A DNA stretch of 64,000 nucleotides from an uncultured Pseudomonadota bacterium (GTDB lineage Bacteria; Myxococcota_A; UBA796; GCA-2862545). Location of the stretch: assembly GCA_903861005.1 (NCBI GenBank), contig CAIOSP010000085.1:23707-87706 (forward strand), read 5' to 3'. The notes below the pieces were generated by a model. It did no database searches, had not been told where the DNA came from, and saw only the letters and a program-made list of their open reading frames with translations. How positions within the stretch are numbered: the first letter of the stretch is position 1; every line of letters starts with the position of its first letter. This document shows, one piece after another, positions 46,773 through 56,882 of this stretch. A program made the translations under genes and the position numbers.

Positions 46773-49115
46773 ATGTTCCGACACACCTGGCACTGGCCGC
46801 TGGCGCTCACGATGGCGCTGGCAGGCTGCAAGACCGAAGAGCCTGCCGTGAAGGTTCAGGACCCGGGCGTCGGCCTGCGCCGCATCGCGGACTGCGATGA
46901 CCTCCGCACCGAGGTCGAGGGCACCGTCCTCGAGGCCCTCATCCAGAGCCGCTACGGCTACCGCGGCGGCATCTACTACCCGGGTATGGAAGACGGCGGT
47001 CAGACCGCGGGTGACGCGGCGGGCGGCGGCGGCGGCAGCGGCGCACCTGAGGCGCCCACCGACTTCACCACGACCAACAACCAGGAGGCCGGCGTCGATG
47101 AGCTGGACCTGGTCAAGACCGACGGCAACTTCCTGTACATCGCGCAGGACCGCGGCGTGCAGATCGTGAAGTCCTGGCCCGCGAACGAGACCACGCTGGT
47201 CGGCCAGCTCGAGCTCGACGGCTGGGCCCAGGGCCTGTTCCTCGTCGGCGACAAGCTCGTCGTGTTCTCGTCGATCGATGACTCCCGCGCGGACATCGAC
47301 GGCGACCCGAACACCTACTTCTACGGTACGCGCCTCTCCATCGTCGACGTGTCCGACCCCGCCCACCCCAAGGTGGAGCGCAACGTGGACGTATCCGGCT
47401 ACGCGGCCGACGCGCGTCTGGTCGACGGCAAGGTCTACTACGTGCTGAACCAGTACCTGGACCTGCCCATGGGCGCCTGGGACCTGGCCAACCGCACGGA
47501 CATCGGCCTGCCCGACTACCCCGCGTACGACGCCCCGCAGGAAGACTGGGACGCCGCCGAGGCCACCGCCCGCACCGTGCTCGCGCCCTACGTGCACGAC
47601 CTGCTCGCCGGCACCAACCTCGACACCTACCTGCCGCAGTGGCGCAAGGACGAGTCCGGCTCGTTCGAGTCGATGTACGCCTGCAGCGACATCTACGTGC
47701 CCGAGCAGGAGACCCCGCTCGCCATGCTGGCGGTCGGCAGCCTCGACCCGGCCACGGGTGACGTCGGCTCCACCGGCATCATGTCGCAGGGCTGGACCAT
47801 CTACGCCTCGCAGAGCAGCCTCTACGTCGCGCAGACCAGCTACTACTGGTGGGGCTGGGCGGCCGACTTCGGCGAGACCGCGATCCACAAGTTCGCGCTC
47901 GGCGGCACTGAGCCCACCTACGCCGGTACCGGCGAGGTCAACGGCTACATCTACGACCAGTTCGCCATGAGCGAGTACAACGGCGACCTGCGCGTGGTCA
48001 CCACCGACCTCATCAACTGGGGCGGCGGCGGCATCGCGGTCGACGGCGGCGGCACCACGTCTGACGTCCCCCCGAGCACCGGCGGCGGCGGCTCGAGCGG
48101 CTCCAGCGGCGGCTCCAGCGGCAGCGGCGGCACCACCACGGATCCCGTCCCCGCCGACGCGACCGTCACCGACACGGACGTCAGCGACATCGAAGAGCCC
48201 GCGGTCCCGGCGAACAACGTCTACGTCCTGCGCGACAACGGCGAGGGCAACCTCAACCAGGTCGGCCACCTGGGCGGCATCGCCCCCGGTGAGACCGTCC
48301 AGGCCGTGCGAATGATCGGCGACAAGGGCTTCGTCGTCACCTTCCGCCAGACGGACCCGCTGTTCACGCTGGACCTGTCGGACCCCGCGGACCCCAAGCA
48401 GGTCGGTGAGCTGGTGATGCCTGGCTACTCGGCCTACCTGCACCCCATCGACGAGAACCACCTGCTGGCCGTCGGTATGGCGGGCCTGGAGACCGGTCAG
48501 CTGACCGGCCTCGCGGTCAACATCTTCGACGTGACCGACCTGGCCAACCCGTCGCTGCTCCACAGCTACGACCTGACCGCGGACGCCGCGGGCCAGAACG
48601 GCTGGAGCTGGAGCTACTCCGAGGCGCTGTGGGACCACCACGCGTTCACCTACGGCCGCGACGTCCTGACGATCCCCGCGTTCACCCAGACCTGGGATGA
48701 GGCCACGCAGACCTACTCGGGCTTCTCGGGCACCATCTCGCTCAAGGCCACCGTCGCCGACGGCATCTCCGAGCTGGGCCGCGTGGACCATGAGTCGCTC
48801 GTCGATCAGAGCCAGTGCCTGTACGACTGGTGGTGGGCCGCGACCGACGTCGGCGTCGGCGGCACGGACACCGGCGGCGTCGCCGTCGAGCCCGGCGTCC
48901 CCGCGGACGGCGGCGGCGTCAGCACCCCCGGCTCGCCCGGCGGCGCCTTCTCCTACTGCGACTGGGACTACGGCTACTGGTACGCGCAGGTCCGTCGCTC
49001 GGTCTACGTCGAGGACAACCTGTACACGATCTCCGACTACGGCGTGAAGGTCAACGACCTCAACCACCCTGCGACCGAGATCGCCAGCGTGGTCTTCTAC
49101 CCCGAAGTCCCCTAG
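46773..49115 (+). CDS. Beta-propeller domain lipoprotein (PF09826-like)
   Basis: A 780-residue lipoprotein (lipobox ALAGC, GGGAGG five bases upstream). The body matches the bacterial beta-propeller family: ATNNQEAGVDELDLVKTDGN near residue 105, DVSDPAHPKVER and LSDPADPKQVGEL as blade ends, and a final VNDLNHP. Typical repeats combine DLSDPxxPxxxxxL. Low-complexity Gly/Ser and Thr/Asp linkers lie around residues 85-95, 430-470 and 705-730. A hydrophobic signal and cysteine-poor body point to a large periplasmic or surface protein. Function not known; such proteins are often found with peptidases or transporters, but not here. Confidence 0.8.
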   Translation: MFRHTWHWPLALTMALAGCKTEEPAVKVQDPGVGLRRIADCDDLRTEVEGTVLEALIQSRYGYRGGIYYPGMEDGGQTAGDAAGGGGGSGAPEAPTDFTTTNNQEAGVDELDLVKTDGNFLYIAQDRGVQIVKSWPANETTLVGQLELDGWAQGLFLVGDKLVVFSSIDDSRADIDGDPNTYFYGTRLSIVDVSDPAHPKVERNVDVSGYAADARLVDGKVYYVLNQYLDLPMGAWDLANRTDIGLPDYPAYDAPQEDWDAAEATARTVLAPYVHDLLAGTNLDTYLPQWRKDESGSFESMYACSDIYVPEQETPLAMLAVGSLDPATGDVGSTGIMSQGWTIYASQSSLYVAQTSYYWWGWAADFGETAIHKFALGGTEPTYAGTGEVNGYIYDQFAMSEYNGDLRVVTTDLINWGGGGIAVDGGGTTSDVPPSTGGGGSSGSSGGSSGSGGTTTDPVPADATVTDTDVSDIEEPAVPANNVYVLRDNGEGNLNQVGHLGGIAPGETVQAVRMIGDKGFVVTFRQTDPLFTLDLSDPADPKQVGELVMPGYSAYLHPIDENHLLAVGMAGLETGQLTGLAVNIFDVTDLANPSLLHSYDLTADAAGQNGWSWSYSEALWDHHAFTYGRDVLTIPAFTQTWDEATQTYSGFSGTISLKATVADGISELGRVDHESLVDQSQCLYDWWWAATDVGVGGTDTGGVAVEPGVPADGGGVSTPGSPGGAFSYCDWDYGYWYAQVRRSVYVEDNLYTISDYGVKVNDLNHPATEIASVVFYPEVP

Positions 49116-49124
49116 TTCAAGCCT

Positions 49125-49138
49125 GGAACCGTGGTTCC
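49125..49138. repeat. Small inverted repeat downstream of the beta-propeller gene
   Basis: GGAACC, GT, GGTTCC: perfect six-base arms, just upstream of the terminator hairpin. Function unclear; it may form part of the transcript end. Confidence 0.4.
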
Positions 49139-49142
49139 GCGC

Positions 49143-49173
49143 AAGCCCCCGTCGGCCACTCCGACGGGGGCTT
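49143..49173 (+). terminator. Strong hairpin terminator after the beta-propeller gene
   Basis: AAGCCCCCGTCGG (49143-49155) pairs perfectly with CCGACGGGGGCTT (49161-49173) around a five-base loop, followed by a pyrimidine-rich CCTTGCGTTT. This is the clearest intrinsic terminator in the window. Confidence 0.85.
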
Positions 49174-49253
49174 CCTTGCGTTTGGAGGCCGCGCTTTTCT
49201 GGCGACACCGCTCGCGCTCGCGCTACGCTCACACGGGGTACGGCGGGACAGAC

Positions 49254-50474
49254 ATGCGAAGGAATCGTTCAGGCGTCCTGGCGGGCGGGACGCTCGTCGT
49301 GTCGATGCTGGTGGCGGGCTGCGAGCCTCCGAAGTTCCTGTCCGAAGGCGGGCTTCTGGAGTTCTCGGACAAGGAGCTTGGTGCGTCGACTGCGAGCGCA
49401 GGCATCAGCTCGGGCGACGCGCTGCTGGTGGGGACGCCCGTGTGCCCCGTCTTGGAGCGGACTGAGGACGTGGACACCGACTCGCCGACCGACGCGCGCA
49501 CCGCGTGCTCGGCGGGCGAGTTGACCGGCGCCGCCTGGGAGGGCGACTGCTTCTCCGCCGACGCGCCCGGCCAGATCGTCTGGCGCTTTGAGGCGGGCGG
49601 CTGCGGCGTCGATCCGCTCCCGGCCGACGACGAGTTCCACCTTCGCTCCGTGGCGCCCGAGGACGCGTCGGCCCGCATCGACTTCTGGGGGGAGGACGCC
49701 GCGGAGGCGCTCGGGCTGCAGGCCAGCGGCGACGTCGACGCGCCCGCGCTGCCTGGGCCGCACGCGGCCGTGAACGTCCTGGCCGACACGCCGACCGGGT
49801 TCGACGTGCGCCTGGACGCGCTCAACCCCGACGACAGCACGACCCCCACGGCGTTTCGCATCCCTGACGTGGTGTGGTCGATCCGCGGCTTCGGGACCGC
49901 CACGCACAGCGACGAGGGGTACGCCGTGGTCGACGTCCCGGCGGACAAGGAGGACGAGCTCTGGATGAACGTCGCAGGGGCCCAGTTCGACGTGGGTGCC
50001 GTCCGCGGCATGGTCCCCAACGACATCGACCGACTCTCGCTCGTCGCCTGGTCGGGCACGCCGGACACCAGCCCCGGGCCGGCGGCGGCGCGCGCGCTGG
50101 GCGTGACCGCCACGGGCGAGCCGGTGTTTGGCTTGGACGTGAACTGGTCGGTTCTGCACGGGCCGCTGGCGATCTCGCGCGGCCTGTACGCCGGTCAGCC
50201 CGGGTACGTGGCGGTGTCGGACGTCTGCTTCCCGCCGAGCACGCGCGGCGGACCCCGCACCGCCACGCTGCGCGCGAGCTGGCGTCACCTCTCGGCCACG
50301 GTGGACCTGGCGTGGGAGGGCAGGGCGGGGACGGCCGAGGACGACGCGGACTTTGTGCGCGATTCGAACTGTCAGGGCGCCTGCGGCTGCGCGAGCGCGC
50401 CGACGCCCTCAGGCGCATGGGCGCTGCTCGGGTTTGTGGCGATCCCCTTGCGTCGGCGTCGTCGGGCTCGCTGA
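49254..50474 (+). CDS. Lipoprotein with MYXO-CTERM-like C-terminal tail
   Basis: A 406-residue protein with a lipobox in MLVAGC (ATG 49254) and a C-terminus of CGCASAPTPSGAWALLGFVA followed by IPLRRRRRAR, the MYXO-CTERM arrangement. The middle part is unrecognised and beta-rich, with acidic loops (DVDTDSPTD). It has the same double-signal design as the protein at 31774, but I see little similarity in the middle part. Five or more cysteines are present, consistent with export. The strong terminator at 49143 separates it from the upstream gene. Confidence 0.68.
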   Translation: MRRNRSGVLAGGTLVVSMLVAGCEPPKFLSEGGLLEFSDKELGASTASAGISSGDALLVGTPVCPVLERTEDVDTDSPTDARTACSAGELTGAAWEGDCFSADAPGQIVWRFEAGGCGVDPLPADDEFHLRSVAPEDASARIDFWGEDAAEALGLQASGDVDAPALPGPHAAVNVLADTPTGFDVRLDALNPDDSTTPTAFRIPDVVWSIRGFGTATHSDEGYAVVDVPADKEDELWMNVAGAQFDVGAVRGMVPNDIDRLSLVAWSGTPDTSPGPAAARALGVTATGEPVFGLDVNWSVLHGPLAISRGLYAGQPGYVAVSDVCFPPSTRGGPRTATLRASWRHLSATVDLAWEGRAGTAEDDADFVRDSNCQGACGCASAPTPSGAWALLGFVAIPLRRRRRAR

Positions 50475-50539
50475 GCGCGACGACCGAACCTCGACCGCCT
50501 GATCGGCGCGTCGGCGTCGTCGCGCGCGGTGACGAGGAA

Positions 50540-51592
50540 CTAACGGACCGCGACCTCGCGCTCGTTCGCCCGGATCGCCGCCTCGATCAGGTCCGTCTTC
50601 TCGATCGCGTCGCCCGCGAACACGCCCATGTTGCCGTTCGTGTTGTACGTCTCGATCATGCGCCCGGGCAGGTCGCCGGAGAAGCCGAGCGCGTCCTCTG
50701 CCGCCTGGAGCGAGTCGTAGCTCGACACCAACCCAAACTGCGCCATGCGGTCCGACGTGCCCTCGAGCGAGAAGATGAAGTCGTTGCTCAGCAGGCTGTC
50801 GCCGGTGTGCGCCTCGACCGTGTCCTGCAGCACCTTGGCGATGATGTCCGGCGTGACGGCGAGCGACCAGTGCCCTTCGACCGGCACCTTGGAGGTGGGG
50901 CAGGGGGTGTTCTGCCTCAGGAACTTGCCCAGGTCGCCGTCCGCGCCCCAGATCAGGCTGCGCCCGCTTGACCACAGCGCGTCGAGCGTGACCTTGGAGG
51001 CGGCGCCGTCCTCGTCGATGAGCAGGTCGCACACCGACACGTCATCCGTGCGCGGCGCGGTGAGCGCGTCGGCGAAGGCGCCGTACTGCGTGGAGTCCAG
51101 GTCGAGGCCGAACGAGATCACGACAGGCTCAAGCGGGTGCGTCGCGGCGAACGCCACCAGATCGTCGAGCACCACCGACAGCGGTACGCTGTAGACGCTG
51201 TGCCAGGTGAGCAGCTCGCCGTCGCGCTCGGTGACGCGGAGGTCCAGGTAGCGGGCGCCGGCGTCCAGCTGCTCGTGGAGGGTCAGATTCTGCGTCTTCG
51301 CCCAGCCGACGACGCGGCCTTGGCTGCCGCCGTCGACGTCGCCGCCGGGCAGATTCCACAGGCTCACCAGCAGCTCGCCCGAGTGCGGCGAGATCCCGTT
51401 CTCCACGGCCACGCCGTAGGACGCGGAGTCGTGCGTGCCGGGGAACAGCACGTCGCCCAGAGTCTGCGCGCCGTGGTCGGCGTAGACGCGGTGCACCCAG
51501 CCTGCGGTGCTCTCGTCGGTGGCGACGTCGTCGACGCAGGCGGCGCACAGGGTCAGCGCGATCGGCAAGGCGAGAGAGAGACGGGAGCGCAT
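50540..51592 (-). CDS. PI-PLC X-domain-like phosphodiesterase lipoprotein
   Basis: A 350-residue protein with a lipobox in LTLCAAC. The PI-PLC X-like barrel is supported by LFPGTHDSASYG (first catalytic His), QLDAGARYLDLRV, and TWHSVYSVPLSVVLDDLVAF (second His). The rest has EGHWSL and EAAI near the end. Bacterial phosphatidylinositol phospholipase C cleaves phosphodiester bonds of lipids; in this case substrate and lipid specificity are not established. Sitting near a GTGAC direct repeat, it could add phosphorus from lipid head groups. It ends 65 bp from the convergent MYXO-CTERM gene. Confidence 0.82.
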   Translation of the reverse strand: MRSRLSLALPIALTLCAACVDDVATDESTAGWVHRVYADHGAQTLGDVLFPGTHDSASYGVAVENGISPHSGELLVSLWNLPGGDVDGGSQGRVVGWAKTQNLTLHEQLDAGARYLDLRVTERDGELLTWHSVYSVPLSVVLDDLVAFAATHPLEPVVISFGLDLDSTQYGAFADALTAPRTDDVSVCDLLIDEDGAASKVTLDALWSSGRSLIWGADGDLGKFLRQNTPCPTSKVPVEGHWSLAVTPDIIAKVLQDTVEAHTGDSLLSNDFIFSLEGTSDRMAQFGLVSSYDSLQAAEDALGFSGDLPGRMIETYNTNGNMGVFAGDAIEKTDLIEAAIRANEREVAVR

Positions 51593-51645
51593 GCGTGCGT
51601 CCTCCGCGGCGTCACACGTCCGACATCTAGCCGTTGCACCGGAGC

Positions 51646-51661
51646 GTGACGAGGCGGTGAC
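51646..51661. promoter_or_regulatory. Candidate Pho-box-like direct repeat before the PI-PLC gene
   Basis: GTGAC at 51646 and 51657 on the plus strand, with an 11-bp period; read as GTCAC on the minus strand, so it runs with the PI-PLC gene. It lies 54-69 bp upstream of that start. The orientation is opposite to the other two sites. Confidence 0.38.
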
Positions 51662-51667
51662 GTGCGC

Positions 51668-52663
51668 TCATTCGGCCCAGCCGTACCTTCCGCGCAGAGA
51701 CTCGGCCCAGGCCTCAGTGCCGGGCGCGTGGACGGCGGTCGTGAACAGATCCTCGTACGCGACGCTGGTGTAGCGCTCGGGCTTGGTCAGCATGGCGCGC
51801 CACACGGTGGAGACCGAGCCGCCCATGCCGCGAAGCGCGGGCGCGGTGATCGCCTCGTGGAAGTCGCGGTTTCCGCGCGGCGCGACGTGCACCAGCGCGA
51901 CCGTCTGTAGGCCCAGCTCGTGCGCGTCCTCCATGGCGGCGGCGAGCAGCTGTTGGCGCAGGTGCTGGTAGAACGGCTCGTAGATCAGCTCCGACACCGG
52001 CACGCGGTCCGACACCGTGGACCAGGGCTGCGCGGCGGCCGCCGCGTAGAGGAGCGACCGATCCGTCCCGCGAGACGACAGGCGATCATCGCGCGACACG
52101 TAGGACTCGCTGTACTTCGACTCGATCAGCGCGCCGTGGCGCACGCCCGCGGGGTCTTCCCAGGCGATCAGCAGGTCCGCGCTGGTCGCGTACTGGCCGC
52201 GACGCCGCGCGCCGCGCTCCTTGAGTGGGTTGTCCAGGCCCATCCACTCGGGCTCCATCAGCGGGCCGCCCTCAATCGGCGAGACCATCTTGGCCGCGTC
52301 TGGCGCGAAGTTGCGCACCACGGCCAGCAGCGCCGCCGGCGACACGTGCGCCAGGCCCCACCAGAAGTTCAGGCAGGACACCTGCGAGTCCATGAGGTTG
52401 GGCGAGGGGCCCGTGACGGCGCGCTCGCCGTAGTCGGCGTCTTCGCCGCCGTGCCACGCGATGTCGTTCGCCGCGAAGTGGGCGAGCAGGGGCGCGCGGA
52501 TCGGCGCCCAGATCGTGTGGTCTGCGGCTTCGATCGGCAAGATCCAGCCGTGCGTGCGACCGCGCCATGCGCCCGCCGCGCGCGCGGTGTCGGGCAGGTC
52601 GGGCGAGCTGGTGCGCCAGTGCGACTGACGCTTGCGCTCGCGGAAGCTGTACTCGGTGGCCAT
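51668..52663 (-). CDS. PD-(D/E)XK-like putative endonuclease (PGN_0703-like)
   Basis: A 331-residue cytoplasmic protein. Motif TSADLLIAWEDPAGVRHGAL followed by IESKYSESY has the D, then E-x-K of the PD-(D/E)XK nuclease core. SCLNFWWGLAHV and the long C-terminal helical region agree with the PGN_0703-type family annotated as putative restriction endonucleases. The ATG at 52663 has GAGG upstream. No methyltransferase or specificity subunit is adjacent, so it may be an orphan defence or repair nuclease. Moderate confidence in the nuclease assignment; the target is unknown. Confidence 0.68.
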   Translation of the reverse strand: MATEYSFRERKRQSHWRTSSPDLPDTARAAGAWRGRTHGWILPIEAADHTIWAPIRAPLLAHFAANDIAWHGGEDADYGERAVTGPSPNLMDSQVSCLNFWWGLAHVSPAALLAVVRNFAPDAAKMVSPIEGGPLMEPEWMGLDNPLKERGARRRGQYATSADLLIAWEDPAGVRHGALIESKYSESYVSRDDRLSSRGTDRSLLYAAAAAQPWSTVSDRVPVSELIYEPFYQHLRQQLLAAAMEDAHELGLQTVALVHVAPRGNRDFHEAITAPALRGMGGSVSTVWRAMLTKPERYTSVAYEDLFTTAVHAPGTEAWAESLRGRYGWAE

Positions 52664-52773
52664 CCACACCTCACGTGGGACTATCCCCCCGCGGGTCTCG
52701 CATCCGAATTCAGGCAATCCGAGGCAAGAAACGTTCCGTTTGAGGCAGACGGCGACGGGCTAGCCGCCGCCGA

Positions 52774-53622
52774 CTAGCCGATCGAGTCGGGCGCCTTGAG
52801 CTCCTCCGCGTCGTCCGGGACCACCGCGGTGGGCAGGAAGAGCAGGTCGCACTGGGCGTTGGCGATGACAAACTTGGCGACGCTGCCCAGCAGCATGCGC
52901 TCAAACGTGTCGCGGTCGCGGCTGCCCATCAGGAGCAGGTCGTAGTCGTGCGACGCGTCGACCAGCGCGGCGTCGGCCTCGCCGTGCTCCAGGCGGGCGA
53001 TGCCGCGCGTGGTGGTCGGCAGCCAGTCGGTCATGGCCGTGAGGCGTTCGAGGTTCTTGTGGTGCGTGCGGCGCCACTCTTCTTCGGCGGTGGCGCGGAG
53101 CTCGGGCCGCAGCACGGGAGGGAAGCTGCGCTCCATGGCGTGCATCAGGTCGACCTTGCCGCCGAACACGCGGGCCCAGGTCTGCGCCTGGTCGACCATG
53201 AACTCCAGGCGGTCGCTCGCGAGGTCAATGCCGACGAGCAGGCGCGGGGCGCGCTCGCCGAAGGTGTCGGTGCGCGGCACGTAGACCGGGCACTGCGAGC
53301 GCCGGAGCACACGCACGGCCATGGGGTTCTGGAAGTACTTCTGCAGGCCGGGCGGATCGCGCGGACCCACGACCATGGCATCGTAGGTGGTGGTGAGCTT
53401 GATCAGCTCGACCGCCGGGTCGCCCGGGATGAGGCGCGCCTCGCCGCGGACATCGATGGGCACACGCTCCAGCAGGGTCGCCAGCTTGCGCGCCTTGGTG
53501 TTGCCCTCTCCGACGTGGATCAGGTCGAGCTTGCCACCGGCGGCGCGCGTGAACGCGACGGCCCGGTCGAGCAGCCAATCGTAGTGATCGTAGTTGAGGT
53601 CGAGGCCGACGGCGGTGCGCAT
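52774..53622 (-). CDS. Tandem universal stress protein
   Basis: A 282-residue protein with two UspA domains. Domain 1 starts TAVGLDLNYDHYDWLL and ends with MVVGPRDPPGL; domain 2 (from about 137) starts RLLVGIDLASDRLEFM and ends with LLLMGSRDRDTFERMLLGSV, the ATP-binding GxxxxR-like region being LLMGSRDRD. The first domain lacks the usual glycine-rich Ser loop, so only domain 2 may bind ATP. It is likely cytoplasmic and expressed in stress. The start at 53622 is the only good ATG; the frame is open upstream. Neighbours are unrelated. Confidence 0.85.
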   Translation of the reverse strand: MRTAVGLDLNYDHYDWLLDRAVAFTRAAGGKLDLIHVGEGNTKARKLATLLERVPIDVRGEARLIPGDPAVELIKLTTTYDAMVVGPRDPPGLQKYFQNPMAVRVLRRSQCPVYVPRTDTFGERAPRLLVGIDLASDRLEFMVDQAQTWARVFGGKVDLMHAMERSFPPVLRPELRATAEEEWRRTHHKNLERLTAMTDWLPTTTRGIARLEHGEADAALVDASHDYDLLLMGSRDRDTFERMLLGSVAKFVIANAQCDLLFLPTAVVPDDAEELKAPDSIG

Positions 53623-53758
53623 GGGGATCCCCACCCTGAGCGAAGAGCGCGCGAGTAGCGCATACCGGCAGGATAGTCCAGACTGACCGTGCGGGTCTAG
53701 CGGCGTCTTGTCGGCGTCCTGTCTTGGATACCTGGGCGACGGGCCCAGTACCCCCACC

Positions 53759-54261
53759 TCACTCCAACGCGGTCGCATCCGCGACGGCCAGCCACCAGCC
53801 GTACACGTCCAGGTTCTGCGCGACGGGAGCGAGGCGCGCGAGGTCCTTGCCGTAGGTCGCGGCGGACGCGTAGACCTCGGGCATCATCTTCACGGTCTCC
53901 TCGACGCGGCGCGCGGCGTCACGGACCAGGGCGGCCTTGCCGCACCACAGCGCCGCGGCGCACAGCTCGTCAAAGTCCAGGAGGACCTCCTCGACCTGCT
54001 CGTCGGTGGACTCCTCGCCGGCCAGGCCCTCGATCGCGTCGATGTAGGCCTCGCAGTCGACCAGCGCCCACGCCTCGGCGAGCAAGGCGGCGCCGGGGCC
54101 GTTCTTCCAGGCGACGGCGTCGGCCAGCTCGGCGGTGCTGGCGCCCAGGCGCCCGGCCATGCCGGCCAGCGCGGCCAGCTCCAGGCCCTCCTCGGGGTCA
54201 TCGGTGCCTTCGGCCATCAGCTCGCCGAGCTGGTCGAGGAGCAGGGTCAGTTCACTAGCGG

Positions 54262-54265
<4 letters not shown>
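53759..54265 (-). CDS. Small helical protein of unknown function
   Basis: A 168-residue acidic protein with long helices (MTASELTLLLDQLGELMAEG; DEQVEEVLLDFDELCAAAL). It starts with GTG overlapping the TGA of the upstream gene, so it is translationally coupled to the zincin lipoprotein and is the last gene of that operon. No motif was recognised. The helical content and lack of signal suggest a cytoplasmic partner. Confidence 0.6.
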
Positions 54266-55565
<1,300 letters not shown>

Positions 55566-55569
<4 letters not shown>

Positions 55570-55805
55570 GGGTGGTGCTCGTGAGGGCGGGGGACGGGGT
55601 CGTAGCCGCCTTCGCTGTAGGGGTGGCAGCGCGACACGCGGTGGATCGCCATGCCGACGCCGCGCACGCCCCACACCTCGATCGCCTCGATCGCATACTG
55701 CGAGCAGGTGGGCGTGAAGCGGCAGGCGGGCGGCATCCACGGGGACACGAACAGCCGGTAGCCTCGGACCGGCAGCGTCAGCAGCCAGCGGAAGAAGCGG
55801 GTCAC
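55566..55805 (-). CDS. yidD: YidD membrane protein insertion efficiency factor
   Basis: A 79-residue protein with the YidD pattern: [20 protein letters not shown], then [12 protein letters not shown] and [12 protein letters not shown], with the conserved cysteines. It aids insertion of membrane proteins together with YidC. In most bacteria yidD lies between rnpA and yidC; here none of those is near, and the gene instead belongs to an operon with a PDZ membrane protein and a zincin lipoprotein. Confidence 0.93.
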
Positions 55806-55827
55806 GTCAGGCTCCGGGGGTGCGCGG

Positions 55828-56775
55828 TCACAGGACCTTGTAACTCAGGACGACCGGCTCACCCTTGCGCAGGACGTGGACCTCAAAGTCCTCCTTCTTG
55901 CGCTGGGAGATCCAGATCCCGATCAGCTGGAGCACGTTGTAGGTCTTCTTGCCGTTGACCTCTTGGATGACGTCCTGGCTGCGCAGGCCCGCCTTCCAGA
56001 GCGGAGAGCTGCACCCAAAGCCGCCGATCTGCCAGCCTTTTGAGCCGTCTTCGCCGTCCCACTTGTGGCTGTACCCGAGGCTGTTGAAGCGGTCCATCGA
56101 CGCCGTGTAGTAGTCGATCAGGTCGCGCTGGACCGACCACGTGGCGTCCGCGACCTTGTGGATGGCGGGGTTGGGCTCGGCGCACTTGCCGGAGCGCCCC
56201 GGCTTGCGCGCGGGCTTGGCCTCGGTCCCGTCGGTGGCGTTCGGCGTGGCGCCGGTACCCTGGCCGGCGCCGTTCGCGTTGCCGTGGGTCGCGTCCGCCG
56301 CCTCGTTCGACGGGCTGGCGTTGGGGTCGGCCTCGGGCGGCGCGGGCTTGTCGGGGTTGATCACCGCGCTCGGCTGGGGCGGGGGAGACGGCGGCTTGTC
56401 GCCCGGGTTCGCGTCGGCGACGGCGTCGCCCGTGGCCTCGTCGCCCTTGTCCGCAGGGGGCGCGGTGGCGGCGGTGGGGGCGTGGGTCTCTTGCGCCGGC
56501 TCGTCGACCTCCAGCCCGTCCGTGCCGTCGGCGCCCTGGGTCAGGTCGCCGGAGAGGCCCTGCAGGCCGTCGATGACCAGCGACACCTGGCGCAGCGGCT
56601 CGGGGACAAACACCGCCACCTGCGGCACCGACGCCAGGATCACCGCGATCGCAGGCGCCGACACAGCGGTCACCAGCAGCGGCGACGACAGCGCGATCGC
56701 CAGCGCGTCGAACACCGCGAGGCGCCACGCACGCCTCCGTGCGGTCTTGTCGTCGATGGCGGTCGTCATCACCAT
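55828..56775 (-). CDS. PDZ domain membrane protein (GspC-like layout)
   Basis: About 315 residues from the ATG at 56775 (an ATG at 56805 is possible but has no ribosome binding site). One transmembrane segment ([24 protein letters not shown]) is followed by a long Pro/Ala/Gly/Asp-rich linker of about 130 residues and a C-terminal PDZ-like domain: [49 protein letters not shown]. The order (TM, linker, PDZ) is that of type II secretion GspC or of a periplasmic scaffold. It heads the operon with yidD and the zincin lipoprotein. Confidence 0.75.
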   Translation of the reverse strand: MVMTTAIDDKTARRRAWRLAVFDALAIALSSPLLVTAVSAPAIAVILASVPQVAVFVPEPLRQVSLVIDGLQGLSGDLTQGADGTDGLEVDEPAQETHAPTAATAPPADKGDEATGDAVADANPGDKPPSPPPQPSAVINPDKPAPPEADPNASPSNEAADATHGNANGAGQGTGATPNATDGTEAKPARKPGRSGKCAEPNPAIHKVADATWSVQRDLIDYYTASMDRFNSLGYSHKWDGEDGSKGWQIGGFGCSSPLWKAGLRSQDVIQEVNGKKTYNVLQLIGIWISQRKKEDFEVHVLRKGEPVVLSYKVL

Positions 56776-56882
56776 GGCGGCCTGCTCATTCTCCCTGCGC
56801 TGCATGCGCCCACGCTCGGTACCACGAACCCCCCGGGTGCGGCGATGCGTCCCCGGATACGGGCGCGCGATCGGAGGCCTAT

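Noticed and set aside
48060..48140. Gly/Ser codon-rich repeat resembling a minisatellite
   Set aside because: It is an in-frame low-complexity linker of the beta-propeller protein, not a separate repeat element.
46644..49232. An 862-codon open frame antisense to the beta-propeller lipoprotein gene
   Set aside because: The plus-strand frame has a lipobox, ribosome binding site and family motifs; the antisense frame is a GC-rich shadow with no motif.
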